This document shows, piece after piece, positions 20,919 to 30,167 of a stretch of 64,000 nucleotides of DNA. The stretch is from Chrysoperla carnea (Eukaryota > Arthropoda > Insecta > Neuroptera > Chrysopidae): the NCBI RefSeq assembly GCF_905475395.1, contig NC_058337.1, positions 138,887,172-138,951,171 of the forward strand, given 5' to 3'. How positions within the stretch are numbered: position 1 is the first letter of the stretch; every line of letters starts with the position of its first letter. Position numbers and translations under genes: made by a program. The notes beneath the pieces are model-generated. The model saw only the letters and a list, made by a program, of their open reading frames with translations. It was not told the DNA's origin and did not search any database.

Positions 20919-22448
20919 CAATTCTCTGAATTTAAGAATGCTATATGTTTTAATTTGGAACGATTAATCGTTTTAACGGCTAGCTAATATAATATTCGAT
21001 AACTCCTGTAGATAGGAACAAAATCTACTCTAATTTCTACTAATTTTTTATATACTGACCAAAATTTATCTTAAATTTAAACTCAATTGCTGATTAAAAA
21101 CAGCATTATCATTTGGGAAAACTCTCTTATTTTTAGTCACCTTACGTAACTGATTATTGACAGATTCCACAGCATTAGTTGTATAAATTATTTTCCTTAT
21201 TTCTTCAGGATAGCCTAAGAAAATTATTAAAGTATCCCAATTGGCATACCAGGACTTAGCAATTTGAGGATATTGTTTATTCCATTTTGCTTCAAAACTT
21301 TCCAAAGCAAGATGTGCTTCTTCTTCAGTACTAGCAGTATAAATAGGTTTTAAATCACCTGCAAGTTCTTTACGGTCCTTATAAGATACATATCTTAAAC
21401 AATTTCTGATTTGATGTACAATACATAATTGATGCTCAGTCTTTAAAAAAAAAGCTCCTATAGCTTCAGACATACCAGTCAAGTTATCGCTGCAGGAAAT
21501 TAACATATCTTGCATACCCCTGTTTTTCATCTCAGTAAAATTACTAAGTCAAAATTTAGCACCTTCATTTTCACTGATCCATAATCCTAAAATATCTTTC
21601 TGTCCTTGTAAATCAATACCTAATGCAACATATACTGATTTATTGATAATACGTTTATCCTGACGTACTTTTACTATTAAACAATCAAAAAACACTATAG
21701 CATATACTGAGTCCAGTGGACGACTCTGCCATAGCTTAACATCCTCAATTATATCATCAGTAATTTGATTAAATAAGCTCTCACTAATATCAGCTCCATA
21801 CAATTCTTGCAGTTGAATCTTTATATCTGATAAGCTCATGCCTTTAGCGTATAATGATAGCACTTTGTCATCAAATCCATCAAACCTTCTTTGACGATTT
21901 GCTATTAATGCTGGTTCAAAACTACTATTCCTATCCCTTGGTACTTCAATCTCAACAGCACCATTCTTTGTCATGAGGTTCTTTACATTATAACCATAAC
22001 GCGAATTCTCAATATCACCCTGACTATATTTGCTATATCCTAAATGATTATTCATCTCTGACTGCAATGCCTTCTCTACAAGACGCTTAGTTAACTGTTT
22101 TAATAAACCATCTTCTTTAAATAAAGTTGATATATCTGTATCATTATTGATTAATAAATCTATGGCTTGATTCATTGCTTCATTTTGTTTTTGAGTCATA
22201 TTAATTTCTCCTTAAGTTATAATGTTCTTTATATAACCTTTGAGAAATTTACACACTTATTTGGACAGAGCTCAATTCTCTGAATTTAAGAATGCTATAT
22301 GTTTTAATTTGGAACGATTAATCGTTTTAACGGCTAGCTAATATAATATTCGATAACTCCTGTAGATAGGAACAAAATCTACTCTAATTTCTACTAATTT
22401 TTTATATACTGACCAAAATTTATCTTAAATTTAAACTCAATTGCTTCT
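19741..22448. repeat. Tandem duplication, two ~1.35-kb units
   Basis: Unit 1 (about 19741-21094) and unit 2 (about 21095-22448) both run from the TTAAAAACAGCATTATC within IS256 through its promoter end and the flanking CTCAATTCTCTGAATTTAAG...CTCAATTGCT block. Only a few base differences. The junction reads CAATTGCTgaTTAAAAACAG. Confidence 0.8.
21095..22271 (-). mobile_element. IS256-family copy D, 3'-truncated duplicate of copy C
   Basis: Minus-strand transposase from ATG 22199, with the same TGA nonsense codon at 21551-21549 as copy C, ending at about 21095 in NDNAVF. Nearly identical to copy C (a K to N difference in IAKRQRR and a few silent changes). Arose by tandem duplication rather than new transposition. 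Confidence 0.85.
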
Positions 22449-22709
22449 AAAAAATATCTTTCTTATAATTCTCTACTTAATTTCTTATCTCTCAACGCTC
22501 CCACAGAGCCTTAAAATGCTATGGTAACCCCCACAGATGTCATTGTCAAATAAAAAGGGACCACTAAATTACGTGAAAAAGGGACCACTTTATTTAAAAT
22601 TTTTTATGTCATATTACCTCCAGATTTATAGTTATTAATACGATAACTTTTACCTGTGATGTTTAGTATATGTGCATGATGTACTACTCGATCAATAATT
22701 GCATGAGTT

Positions 22710-23234
22710 TCAGCAACTCATCAGCAAATATTTCATTCCATCTGTCAAAATGGAATCATCCTTGTTTGTAATGATAATGGTAGATTTATTTTCATATCGT
22801 TTAGCAATAATATTAAAAAAATCATCTACTGAATGTTTGGGTAATTGCTTAAAACCTAACTCATGAAGAATTAATAAGTCAAATGATAAGAGTAATTTAA
22901 CCTTTTTGTGATAGCTATTATCTGCTCTTGCAATATGTAAATTATAAAGCATATCCGAGACCGTAGTAAAATATACAGAGTATTCTCGTGTTAAAGCTTT
23001 TAATGCGAATCCAATAGCAAGATGAGTTTTGCCAGTTCCAGAATTACCTATGAATATGACATTACTCTTAGTATTAATATAATCACTTATTTCTTTGGTA
23101 TCAACACTTGGTTGGAATTGAAAATCAAAGTCTTCTAAATTTTTAGTGACCGGTAATTTAGCATCACTTTTACGACGACGGTAATTATTATCTTTACGGT
23201 GAGATTTTTCATCTTCACATAATAGTGAAAGCAA
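22710..23234 (-). pseudogene. istB: IstB-like ATPase of IS21, truncated
   Basis: AAA+ helper of IS21 transposition. Visible: NVIFIGNSGTGKTHLA (Walker A) and LLIL[H]ELG (Walker B position, with His in place of the usual Asp), and the STIIITNKD sensor region. The N-terminus before 23234 is out of frame and the C-terminus after MKYLLMSC is lost, so it is not functional. Confidence 0.75.
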
Positions 23235-23640
23235 TTCTTTAAATCCCTAGTTTATTATTTTGAGCATAAATAATTCATTCATTTAAGCTATTGACTATAC
23301 CTGATAATCTAAAACTGCGTAGGTCATTAAGCAAGTTCTGCATTCTGACCTCCAAACTCTGGCAATGGTAAGTTTATTGCATTACTATTTCAGATGTTCT
23401 TAATTTTAGAGTAAGAACTTATACCGTAATGTAAAGCTCTATGACAGGCTTTATCTATTAACTCATCTTTGTAAACCTTACGTAAAGAAATAATACCGCG
23501 AGCACAACGTTGCCAATCATTTACTCGTGTTTGTTGTAATAACTCTAATAATAAACTGCAATTATTGCCTATCTGCTGCATTTGTTGTTGATAATGTTTG
23601 CTATATTCTATAAAACCTGGGCATAGACGTTTATGTAGTT

Positions 23641-24205
23641 AAGTGGGATAGGGTAAACATCCTCGCCTTTAGGCGAACACTTTAGTATAATCTATCTAAT
23701 AGGTTACTAGAGGAAGAGATGGAATATAGGAGAGGGTCTCATAGCCTGTATGATTTAAAGTATCATATAGTGTTTTGTACAAAGTACAGGTATAGAGTTT
23801 TAACTGGGCAAATAGCAAGTAGAGCAAGGGAAGTAATTCAGGAAATATGTGCAGCTAATTACATAGATATAATTAGTGGCAGCATAAGTCCTGATCATGT
23901 TCATATATTAGTATCAGTTCCACCGAGTATCACAATATCTAAGGTGTTACAATATATTAAAGGAAAGAGTAGTCGTAAATTGCTACAGGAATTTGAACTA
24001 CTTCGTAAGCGATATTGGGGTCAACATCTTTGGGCTAGAGGGTATTTTGTTGTTACAGTTGGTAATGTGAATTCAGAAGCAGTACAGAAGTATATAGAGC
24101 AACAAGAAGAATATCATAAAAAAGATGATTTTAGAATATCAGAGTTTTAGCGTTTACGCTTTTAATCTGCTTTGCAAGCGTAAACCAAACTACCGGCTTT
24201 AGACG
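23641..24205 (+). mobile_element. IS200/IS605-family element inside istA
   Basis: Bounded by istA sequence on both sides. Has the subterminal hairpins expected for this family: TCGCCTTTAGGCGA at the left, and CTACCGgctttagaCGGTAG plus GTTTACGC/GCGTAAAC at the right. No terminal inverted repeats, as expected. Confidence 0.8.
23719..24150 (+). CDS. tnpA: IS200-type Y1 transposase TnpA
   Basis: HUH single-strand transposase, 143 aa, normal length and uninterrupted. The metal-binding HVHILV motif is near residue 63 and the catalytic tyrosine lies in KYIEQQEEYH near residue 127. This is the only insertion sequence in the bacterial part whose transposase looks fully intact, and it is the youngest layer of the IS200-in-IS21-in-intron stack. 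Confidence 0.9.
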   Translation: MEYRRGSHSLYDLKYHIVFCTKYRYRVLTGQIASRAREVIQEICAANYIDIISGSISPDHVHILVSVPPSITISKVLQYIKGKSSRKLLQEFELLRKRYWGQHLWARGYFVVTVGNVNSEAVQKYIEQQEEYHKKDDFRISEF

Positions 24206-25460
24206 GTAGTAATTGATATTTGGCATAATGAGACGAATTAGTGGTAAATATTCCTTTGCCATCTGTTCTAACGTGTCTTGCTATTAAATCATTTTGTATA
24301 GAAAATATTTGAACAAGGTTTGGTGATAATTGTACCAATACTTCACTGTATATATATTTTGCTGGTACGGAATAATAATTATTATCTATGGTGATATGAC
24401 AATCTTTTGCTACTTTTCGATTATGCCACGATGACAAATCAAACGTTTCTAATGGTAAGGGTATTAAATTATTACTTTCTTCTTGCTCAAATAGTTCCTG
24501 AGGAATTTTTTTAGTAGTGCCATGTATTCGGTTATTTGCCTTATTTAACCAGTTGGCAAGATCGTGTATTAATTCTTCATATCTATGAAATTTATGTCCA
24601 GCAAAAAAGTTATTTTTGACATACTTTATGCCTGATTCTACTTTGCCTTTTTCTTGAGGTTGATATATACGATATGGAGAAAGTAAAATTCCATAATGAT
24701 CAGCTAAACGTTTGTATTCCTTCTGATATACAGGCTCATAGAAATTGCTATCTACCACCCCAGCTTTAAGATTATCAAGTTTTATTACTTTTGGACTGCA
24801 AGCAAAATAATTAAATGCATTGATATGACATTGTATCCATGTTTTACAACTTTGATCAATCACTACTTCATAATAATCAAGACGACTATAGCTTAAACGC
24901 ATATTAAATACATATGCTTTAACTCTACGCCCTTGGGCATTATACTGTAAGCCTATGTCACCAAAATCTACTTGTGCTTCCTCTCCTGCTACAGTATGAA
25001 ACCGAATGCAACTGTTATTCTGAATCTTATATTTTTTGATATAACGGGTTAGTGAACCATAACTTTTTGTATAACCTTAAATTTTTAACTCTTCAAAAAT
25101 TCTTATGTAACTTAGATTCTTTTCTAATAACTCAATTATTTGTTCGTGCCAAGAATCCAGTGCTGAAGATCGTTCATAGGGTGCGGGAGATTCCGTACCA
25201 GACTCTACATAACGGCTTACTATTTTTCTTACTGTTTTACGGTCTATCCTCGTTAGTTTGGCAATATTTCTTTGACTGTTGCCTTGCTTCTAAAGGGTGA
25301 TAATTGTTGTGTACATATTTATTATTATCATTGTATCACTAGATATTTATTTTAATTAATTATCTAGTGAATATTGCACATTATAACCTTATTAGGTTAC
25401 ACCAAATTCTCTGGTCCCTTTTCGTGCAATTTACTGGTCCCTTTTACTTTAGCAATGACA

Positions 25461-26072
25461 CACAGAACCGTTCTTGCGATTTTCCCGCACACGGCTCTTC
25501 AATAAAACATTTACTATCAAAACTAGAATTAATACATCTTTGCTCTTTTAGCTATTTGATTGGGTTTAACCTGCATCACTATAATAACCTCAGCGTGTTA
25601 TCTTGAACGGTACTCAACCAAACGTTCTATTGCTGACCGCTTCCCCATGTACATAGCTTTCCTATGCTCCGAGTACTATCAGTCAGTCCGACTTCTTCTG
25701 TATCATTTGTCAGTTCTTGCCTATTTTGACTTGTTCCAACATACTCTTGCAAAAACACAGAAAATCTCCCAAGTTTACATAAACTCCATCTCATACCATG
25801 CCACCGACTTCGACCCCGATAGCGTGAGTGGTGACTTACCATTGCATCACCCTTCATGCTGCCTTCCGCACTATGGAGAACGTCGACCTCTATGATCTTG
25901 TATATTTCGGGGCTCAACACCTTCACTTGCGTTGTAGCCTAATATGTCGCTTCTATTGGCTTCATCACATTTGTCACCTCCTGCAATGCAATAGTTGCTT
26001 CTATGCTGTTGGTTAAACTTTGCATAGATCGGATTCACACCGACTGATTTTTATGCACTTTCCTTGGCGCAC
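25461..26072 (-). mobile_element. Second group II intron copy, split by IS21
   Basis: The reverse complement begins GTGCGCCAAGG at 26072 and follows the 12792-13438 intron through domain V (GAGCCGTGTGCGGGAAAATC). Its 3' remainder (GTTACCATAGCATTTTAA) lies beyond the IS21 at 22511-22537 and is itself cut short. No intron-encoded protein. Confidence 0.85.
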
Positions 26073-26204
26073 CCAGTAGCAAATCTTCATTGCGAGGAGA
26101 AAATGAAAGTTTTGACGAAGCAATCTTATGATGTTTGACGAGATTGCCGTGTCAATGCTTTGCATCTCCGAAGTTGTTGCATGGATCAGTTTTTCAATTG
26201 TCAT

Positions 26205-26435
26205 CCCGTGATTTATTCTATAGTACCGGACAGTTTAAAAAAAATATTATATTTTTTTCAAGTATAGGTGACCTTATATGTCATTCTTAGCAACGGCGGG
26301 AATCCAGCATAAAGCGAGATAAATCGAGCTTTTAATTTAAAAAACTTTCTGCTTTTATGTTTATTTTACTGGATTCCCGCCTTTGCTAAGAACGACATAT
26401 AATAATAAGTCCGGTACTATAGATTTATTCACGGG
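26205..26435. repeat. Nested long palindrome, ~231 bp
   Basis: Outer arms CCCGTG.TTTATTCTATAG/CTATAGATTTATTCACGGG, then TAGTACCGGAC/GTCCGGTACTA. Inside is a second inverted pair at about 26275-26308 and 26370-26403 (ATGTCATTCTTAGCAACGGC... and its inverse). The terminal GTCCGGTACTAT also occurs at 7583-7597. Confidence 0.75.
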
Positions 26436-26475
26436 ATCCAGTTAAAAATACTAATAATATTAGTATTTTTTCTGG

Positions 26476-26506
26476 ATTGCCGCACTCATTTTATTCGTTC
26501 TCAATG
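26476..26506. repeat. Last Rickettsia-type repeat before the junction
   Basis: ATTGCCGCACTCATTTTATT followed by CGTTCTCAATGAC is a diverged copy of the repeats at 1531 and 8174. It marks the rightmost clearly bacterial sequence, about 60 bp before the first Polinton-homologous base (26570). Confidence 0.65.
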
Positions 26507-26569
26507 ACATAAACGAGCCATGCGACAACTCCCGAATCCCCTCGCGTTGACATCATGTACGTTTTGGCC

Positions 26570-27690
26570 CAGTTGGATGGTACACTTTTCCAAAAAGGGC
26601 AAACCTAGGTGAATGTTGGAAACCTCGGCATTGACCAATAGTAAATCAAGATGGCGTCGGGAGGTGTGGTAGAGGGGAATAATGGCTGCCTAAGCATTGA
26701 TGACGTCATTGGCTTTAACCAATAGTGGTGCTTAACGGGGGGCGGGACGTTGACATTAGTCAGCAATTCTCAAGAATATGTTGAAATAGATTTGACCTTG
26801 AAAAATATGATATCATCATCCTGTTACAAGTTCAAACTTGTTTGAAATAATTTTACACGTGACCGGATGTTAATATTTTTTTATTGAATTAGCAATGTAA
26901 TATGACACTTGAAATTTACATAATAAAAATACATGTTCAAACTTGTTTGAATGGTCTTTGATCTTAAAATAATTTTACACGTGTACATTAGTCAGCAATT
27001 TTCAAGAATATATTGAAATAGATTTGACCTTGAAAAATATGATATCATCATCTTGTTACAAGTTCAATCTTGTTTGAATCGACTTAAAATAATTTTACAT
27101 GTGTCAAAACACGTGACCGGATGTTAATATTTTTTTATTGAATTAGCAATGTAATATGACACTTGAAATTTACATAATAAAAATACATGTTCAAACTTGT
27201 TTGAATGGACTTTGATCTTAAAATAATTTTACACGTGTACATTAGTCAGCAATTTTCAAGAATATGTTGAAATAGATTTGACCTTGAAAAATATGATATC
27301 ATCATCTTGTTACAAGTTCAAACTTGTTTAAAATAATTTTACATGTGTCAAAACACGTGACCGGATGTTAATATTTCTTTTATTGAATCAGCGATGTAAT
27401 ATGACACTTGAAATTTACATAATAAAAATACATGTTCAAACTTGTTTGAATGGACTTTGATCTTAAAATAATTTTACACGTGTACATTAGTCAGCTATTC
27501 TCAAGAATATGTTGAAATAGATTTGACCTTGAAAAATATATATCATCATCCTGCTACAAGTTCAAACTTGTTTGAATAAAAATACATGTTCAAACTTGTT
27601 TGAACATGTTTAAACTTGTTTGAACATGTTTAAACTTGTTTGAATCGCATTAGATCTTAAAATAATTTTACACGTGTTATGAGATTAGAT
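26570..27690 (+). repeat. Left terminal repeat of the outer Polinton
   Basis: Starts with a promoter-like part (CAAGATGGCG, ATGACGTCAT, CCAAT boxes, GGGGGGCGGGAC), followed by about four copies of a ~245-bp unit beginning near 26753, 26981, 27238 and 27484. Each unit contains ACATTAGTCAGCAAT, GATATCATCATC, the inverted pair TTCAAActtgTTTGAA, CACGTGACCGGATG and ACACGTGT. The inner element has the same unit in its terminal repeats. Confidence 0.8.
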
Positions 27691-27719
27691 AATAATTTCT
27701 GCTGGTGGGGGATTTTTGG

Positions 27720-27769
27720 AGTGGTGGTAATCATATAAAAAAGGCGCTCGACATTACGGTAATATCAGT
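27720..27769 (+). promoter_or_regulatory. TATA plus Initiator core promoter
   Basis: TATAAAAAA starts at 27734 and an arthropod-type Initiator TCAGT lies at 27765-27769, 33 bp apart from T to A, a canonical geometry. Preceded by AGTGGTGGTAAT, a motif shared with the minus-strand promoters at 48990 and 44589. The only ORF downstream is a short one at 27800, so the gene it served appears to be lost. Confidence 0.6.
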
Positions 27770-27794
27770 TTTCATTAAATATTCATAATATTAA

Positions 27795-28022
27795 TCAAAA
27801 TGAATAGAGCAGAAGTAATATAATTAAATTCAACATAACATTGGTTTTACCACAACCACTAGGGCCACATATTATTGTTCGTAGTGAATCTGAAAATAGA
27901 GGACCATGATATGTTTGTGTGTCTGTATTTTCTGGTATTAAATTTTCAACACTCAGAGCGGGTTGTTGTTTATGAAAACGCATTTTTAATGTAACTAAGA
28001 CTAAAATTTCAATACAACCCAT
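27795..28022 (-). pseudogene. Packaging ATPase (FtsK/HerA type), 3'-deleted outer copy
   Basis: The first ~68 codons are nearly identical to the inner ATPase, including Walker A GPSGCGKTNVMLNL. The next ~510 bp, with Walker B and the rest of the domain, are absent and replaced by unrelated sequence holding the 27720-27769 promoter. The fragment cannot hydrolyse ATP. Confidence 0.85.
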
Positions 28023-28074
28023 TTTATAAACATTTAAATATATGTGAACTTAATTGTTTAAATCATTTAGTAGT

Positions 28075-28839
28075 ATGTCACATCAGAAGCAACAACACAA
28101 AGGAAGAGGTATTGTTAACACACTTATAAAGAAATTACCGTTTGAGTTACACATACCAACTTATCAATATTGTGGACCTGGAACTAAGCTGGCAGAACGA
28201 TTAGCGCGTGGTGATAAACCAAAAAACGCATTGGATCAGGCTTGTATGGTACATGATATAGCATATTCAAAAAGTAAAGACTTAAAGGAGCGTCATCTAG
28301 CAGATAAACAATTAGCTGAAGCCGCTTGGAAACGTGCCAAAGCATCTGATTCAACAATTGGTGAAAAAGCATCCGCTTTATTCGTTACAGGCGCCATGAA
28401 GACAAAAACTTCACTTGGTATGGGATTAAAAAAGAAAAAGACGAAAAAGACAAAGAAAACTATAAACTTTACAGCATCAGTGCGAAAGGCACGAAATGCA
28501 TTGAAAAAATCACAACCAACGGACTTAAAAGCAGCTGTAAAAATAGCAAAAGCAGCCGTGCGAGGTCAACGTAATAAAGCACCCACACGTGTAATACCAG
28601 TTCCAAAGTCTGGTGGTGTACTTCCATTAATTCCAATATTCGCAGGACTCTCTGCTTTAGATGCTTTGGCTGGTGGAGCGTCGGGTATTGCTAAAGCCGT
28701 TACAAATTATAAAAGTGCTCGTGATCAACTTAATGAGAGTCAAAGACACAACAAAACAATGGAAGCTATAGCAATGGGTAAAAGCTTGTATTTAAGACCG
28801 TACAACAAAGGCATGGGATTATATTTAGCAAAAAACTAA
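28075..28839 (+). CDS. Phospholipase A2-domain capsid-associated protein (outer copy)
   Basis: The ATG at 28075 gives a 254-aa protein with a parvovirus-VP1-like PLA2 domain: calcium loop YCGPGT near residues 32-37 and catalytic MVHDIAYS near 58-65. It continues as a Lys-rich region (KKKKTKKTKKT) and a hydrophobic glycine-rich stretch (LIPIFAGLSALDALAGGASG) that may insert in membranes. In viral particles such lipases help membrane passage during entry; that role here is inferred. It ends at TAA 28837-28839 directly after an A AAA AAC heptamer. Uninterrupted, ~97% identical to the inner copy. Confidence 0.85.
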   Translation: MSHQKQQHKGRGIVNTLIKKLPFELHIPTYQYCGPGTKLAERLARGDKPKNALDQACMVHDIAYSKSKDLKERHLADKQLAEAAWKRAKASDSTIGEKASALFVTGAMKTKTSLGMGLKKKKTKKTKKTINFTASVRKARNALKKSQPTDLKAAVKIAKAAVRGQRNKAPTRVIPVPKSGGVLPLIPIFAGLSALDALAGGASGIAKAVTNYKSARDQLNESQRHNKTMEAIAMGKSLYLRPYNKGMGLYLAKN

Positions 28840-29198
28840 TTGAAACGCTACCACGTAGAGCACTTTACGATACGGTGCTACGTGCGTATGCTAAACAATT
28901 TAAAATTCCGTATTTTCGTGGTGTTTTTATGCGTGACACCCTACCCAAAAGACCATATAAATATGAAACAGGAATTATCAACCATGGTGTATCCAAAAAT
29001 AGTGGCACACACTGGACGGCATATAAAAAGTATAATCGAAGTGTCATCTATTATGATAGTTTTGGAAATTTGAGACCGCCAGTGGAAGTCATTAAATATT
29101 TTAACGGATGTGACATTCAATATAATTTTGATAGGCAACAACAGTTTAATACTCCGATTTGTGGACATCTATGTATACAATTTTTATTAAATAAATAA
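28836..29198 (+). CDS. Adenain-like cysteine protease, -1 frame (outer copy)
   Basis: Open in the -1 frame relative to the PLA2 gene, from the slip site to the stop at 29198. The catalytic set of the adenovirus protease/Ulp1 fold is in order: GTHWTAYK (His), YYDSFG (Asp), then RQQQFNTPICGHLC (Gln and nucleophile Cys). The first in-frame ATG (28929) would remove the conserved beginning (LRAYAKQFKIPYFRG), so synthesis by -1 frameshifting is preferred. Role: cleavage of capsid precursors during maturation, from family knowledge. Confidence 0.8.
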   Translation, partial: LIETLPRRALYDTVLRAYAKQFKIPYFRGVFMRDTLPKRPYKYETGIINHGVSKNSGTHWTAYKKYNRSVIYYDSFGNLRPPVEVIKYFNGCDIQYNFDRQQQFNTPICGHLCIQFLLNK

Positions 29199-29235
29199 AC
29201 CAGCAAGTCTTGTATTCACTTCATTCAAAATCAAG

Positions 29236-29913
29236 ATGTCATACATGCTTACATTTACAGGGAATAGCTCTTTTTTAACAACAGACTATTCTCCACCAAT
29301 TGAATTAGATAAAAATGAAAATTATGAAATGGGTCTAGTAGATTTACAAGGGTACAATTCCATACCTAATATACACAGCCACAATAACATGTTTTATTAC
29401 GATGATAAAGTCATAGAAATACCACCAGGATCTTATGAAGTTGAAGATATTGAACGTTATTTAAAAGAAGATGTAGGCGATGAGGTGACACTACAAATAA
29501 ATGCTAATACAAATACATTAAAATGTGAAATAAAGTGTACTGTGATAATAAACTGTGAACCATCAGATTCTGTTTGTCGCATGTTGGGATTTAATAAACG
29601 AAAACTAGATGCAAATAAAAGACATGAAAGTGACAATACAGTTAATATTTTACCTGTAGAAACAATTTATGTTCAATGTAATATTACAAATGGATCGTAT
29701 CATAACAATGAAATCAGTCACACATTGTTTCATTTTTCACCAAATCTACCACCAGGTTATAAAATTGTGATACATCCTATAAATGTTATTTATTTACCAA
29801 TCAACTGTCAAACTATAAGCAACATTACGCTCATTTTAATGGACCAAACTGGTAAATTAGTTAACTTTCGAGGTCAAAACATTACAATTGGATTACACTT
29901 GAAAAAGATATAA
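29236..29913 (+). CDS. Minor capsid (penton-like) protein (outer copy)
   Basis: 225 aa, intact. Contains YSPPIELDKNENYEMGLVD and GYNSIPNIHSHNNMFYYDD near residues 18-55 and PPGSYEVEDIERYLKE near 67-82, a signature common to Polinton/adintovirus minor capsid proteins with a single jelly-roll fold. Follows the protease after 37 bp. It differs from the inner copy at only a handful of residues. Confidence 0.75.
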   Translation: MSYMLTFTGNSSFLTTDYSPPIELDKNENYEMGLVDLQGYNSIPNIHSHNNMFYYDDKVIEIPPGSYEVEDIERYLKEDVGDEVTLQINANTNTLKCEIKCTVIINCEPSDSVCRMLGFNKRKLDANKRHESDNTVNILPVETIYVQCNITNGSYHNNEISHTLFHFSPNLPPGYKIVIHPINVIYLPINCQTISNITLILMDQTGKLVNFRGQNITIGLHLKKI

Positions 29914-30092
29914 TGGGTTTTGTATTTAATCATCCCACACGTTATGCCGGAGGCAGTGTTTCTACAAACCGTCTCATAAAACAACCTCAATCGAGCAACA
30001 ATAGAATAAAAAATCACAAACAGTTATCATACGAAAATAGAAAATTTCTTCAATCAATTGGCTTAAAACTAAAACGGCCAATTGTTGGGTAA
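29913..30092 (+). CDS. 59-aa basic virion-like protein (outer copy)
   Basis: The start overlaps the penton-like stop (TAATG). Basic, proline-containing, ending SIGLKLKRPIVG. The two base differences from the inner copy noted here (CCC/CCT and CTC/CTG) are silent, which argues that it is translated. Function unknown; position between penton and major capsid suggests a core or cement protein. Confidence 0.6.
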   Translation: MGFVFNHPTRYAGGSVSTNRLIKQPQSSNNRIKNHKQLSYENRKFLQSIGLKLKRPIVG

Positions 30093-30167
30093 AATTTAGT
30101 TGCTGGTTTAAAATAAAGAAATCAGTTATACGAATAAAATTCAATTGTATTAAGAAGAAGAATAAGA

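Larger units (their letters stand above)
23390..25316 (-). pseudogene. istA: IstA transposase of IS21, nonsense mutations and IS200 insertion
   Basis: The minus-strand reading from ATG 25316 has an in-frame TAG at codon 9 and a TAA near 25077. Beyond that it shows a helix-turn-helix (RNIAKLTRIDRKTVRK) and the integrase core (QVDFGDIG for the first Asp; DYYEVVIDQS; YQPQEKGKVESGIKYVK for the terminal Glu). About 24205-23641 is replaced by IS200. The C-terminus (LLLELLQQTRVNDWQRCARG) resumes at 23581-23390. Confidence 0.8.
22538..25460 (-). mobile_element. IS21-family element inserted into a group II intron
   Basis: Inverted ends TGTCATTG...AAAAGGGACCACT (left) and AGTAAAAGGGACC-type repeats ending CAATGACA (right). 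Flanked by a 6-bp duplication CACAGA at 22532-22537 and 25461-25466, within the intron's domain V/VI region. Carries broken istA and istB and is itself interrupted by IS200. Confidence 0.85.

Noticed and set aside
25461..26016. Plus- and minus-strand ORFs near 25.6-26.0 kb
   Set aside because: Same reason: they fall within the second group II intron copy.
26516..26521. GCCATG near the junction as a target duplication of the outer Polinton
   Set aside because: It is ~50 bp from the first homologous base and the outermost 27 bp of the element are missing; no partner copy can be placed. Treated as coincidence.
28840..29168. Several overlapping frames on both strands over the protease
   Set aside because: Shadows of the -1-frame protease; only that frame has the catalytic residues and matches the inner copy in protein terms.
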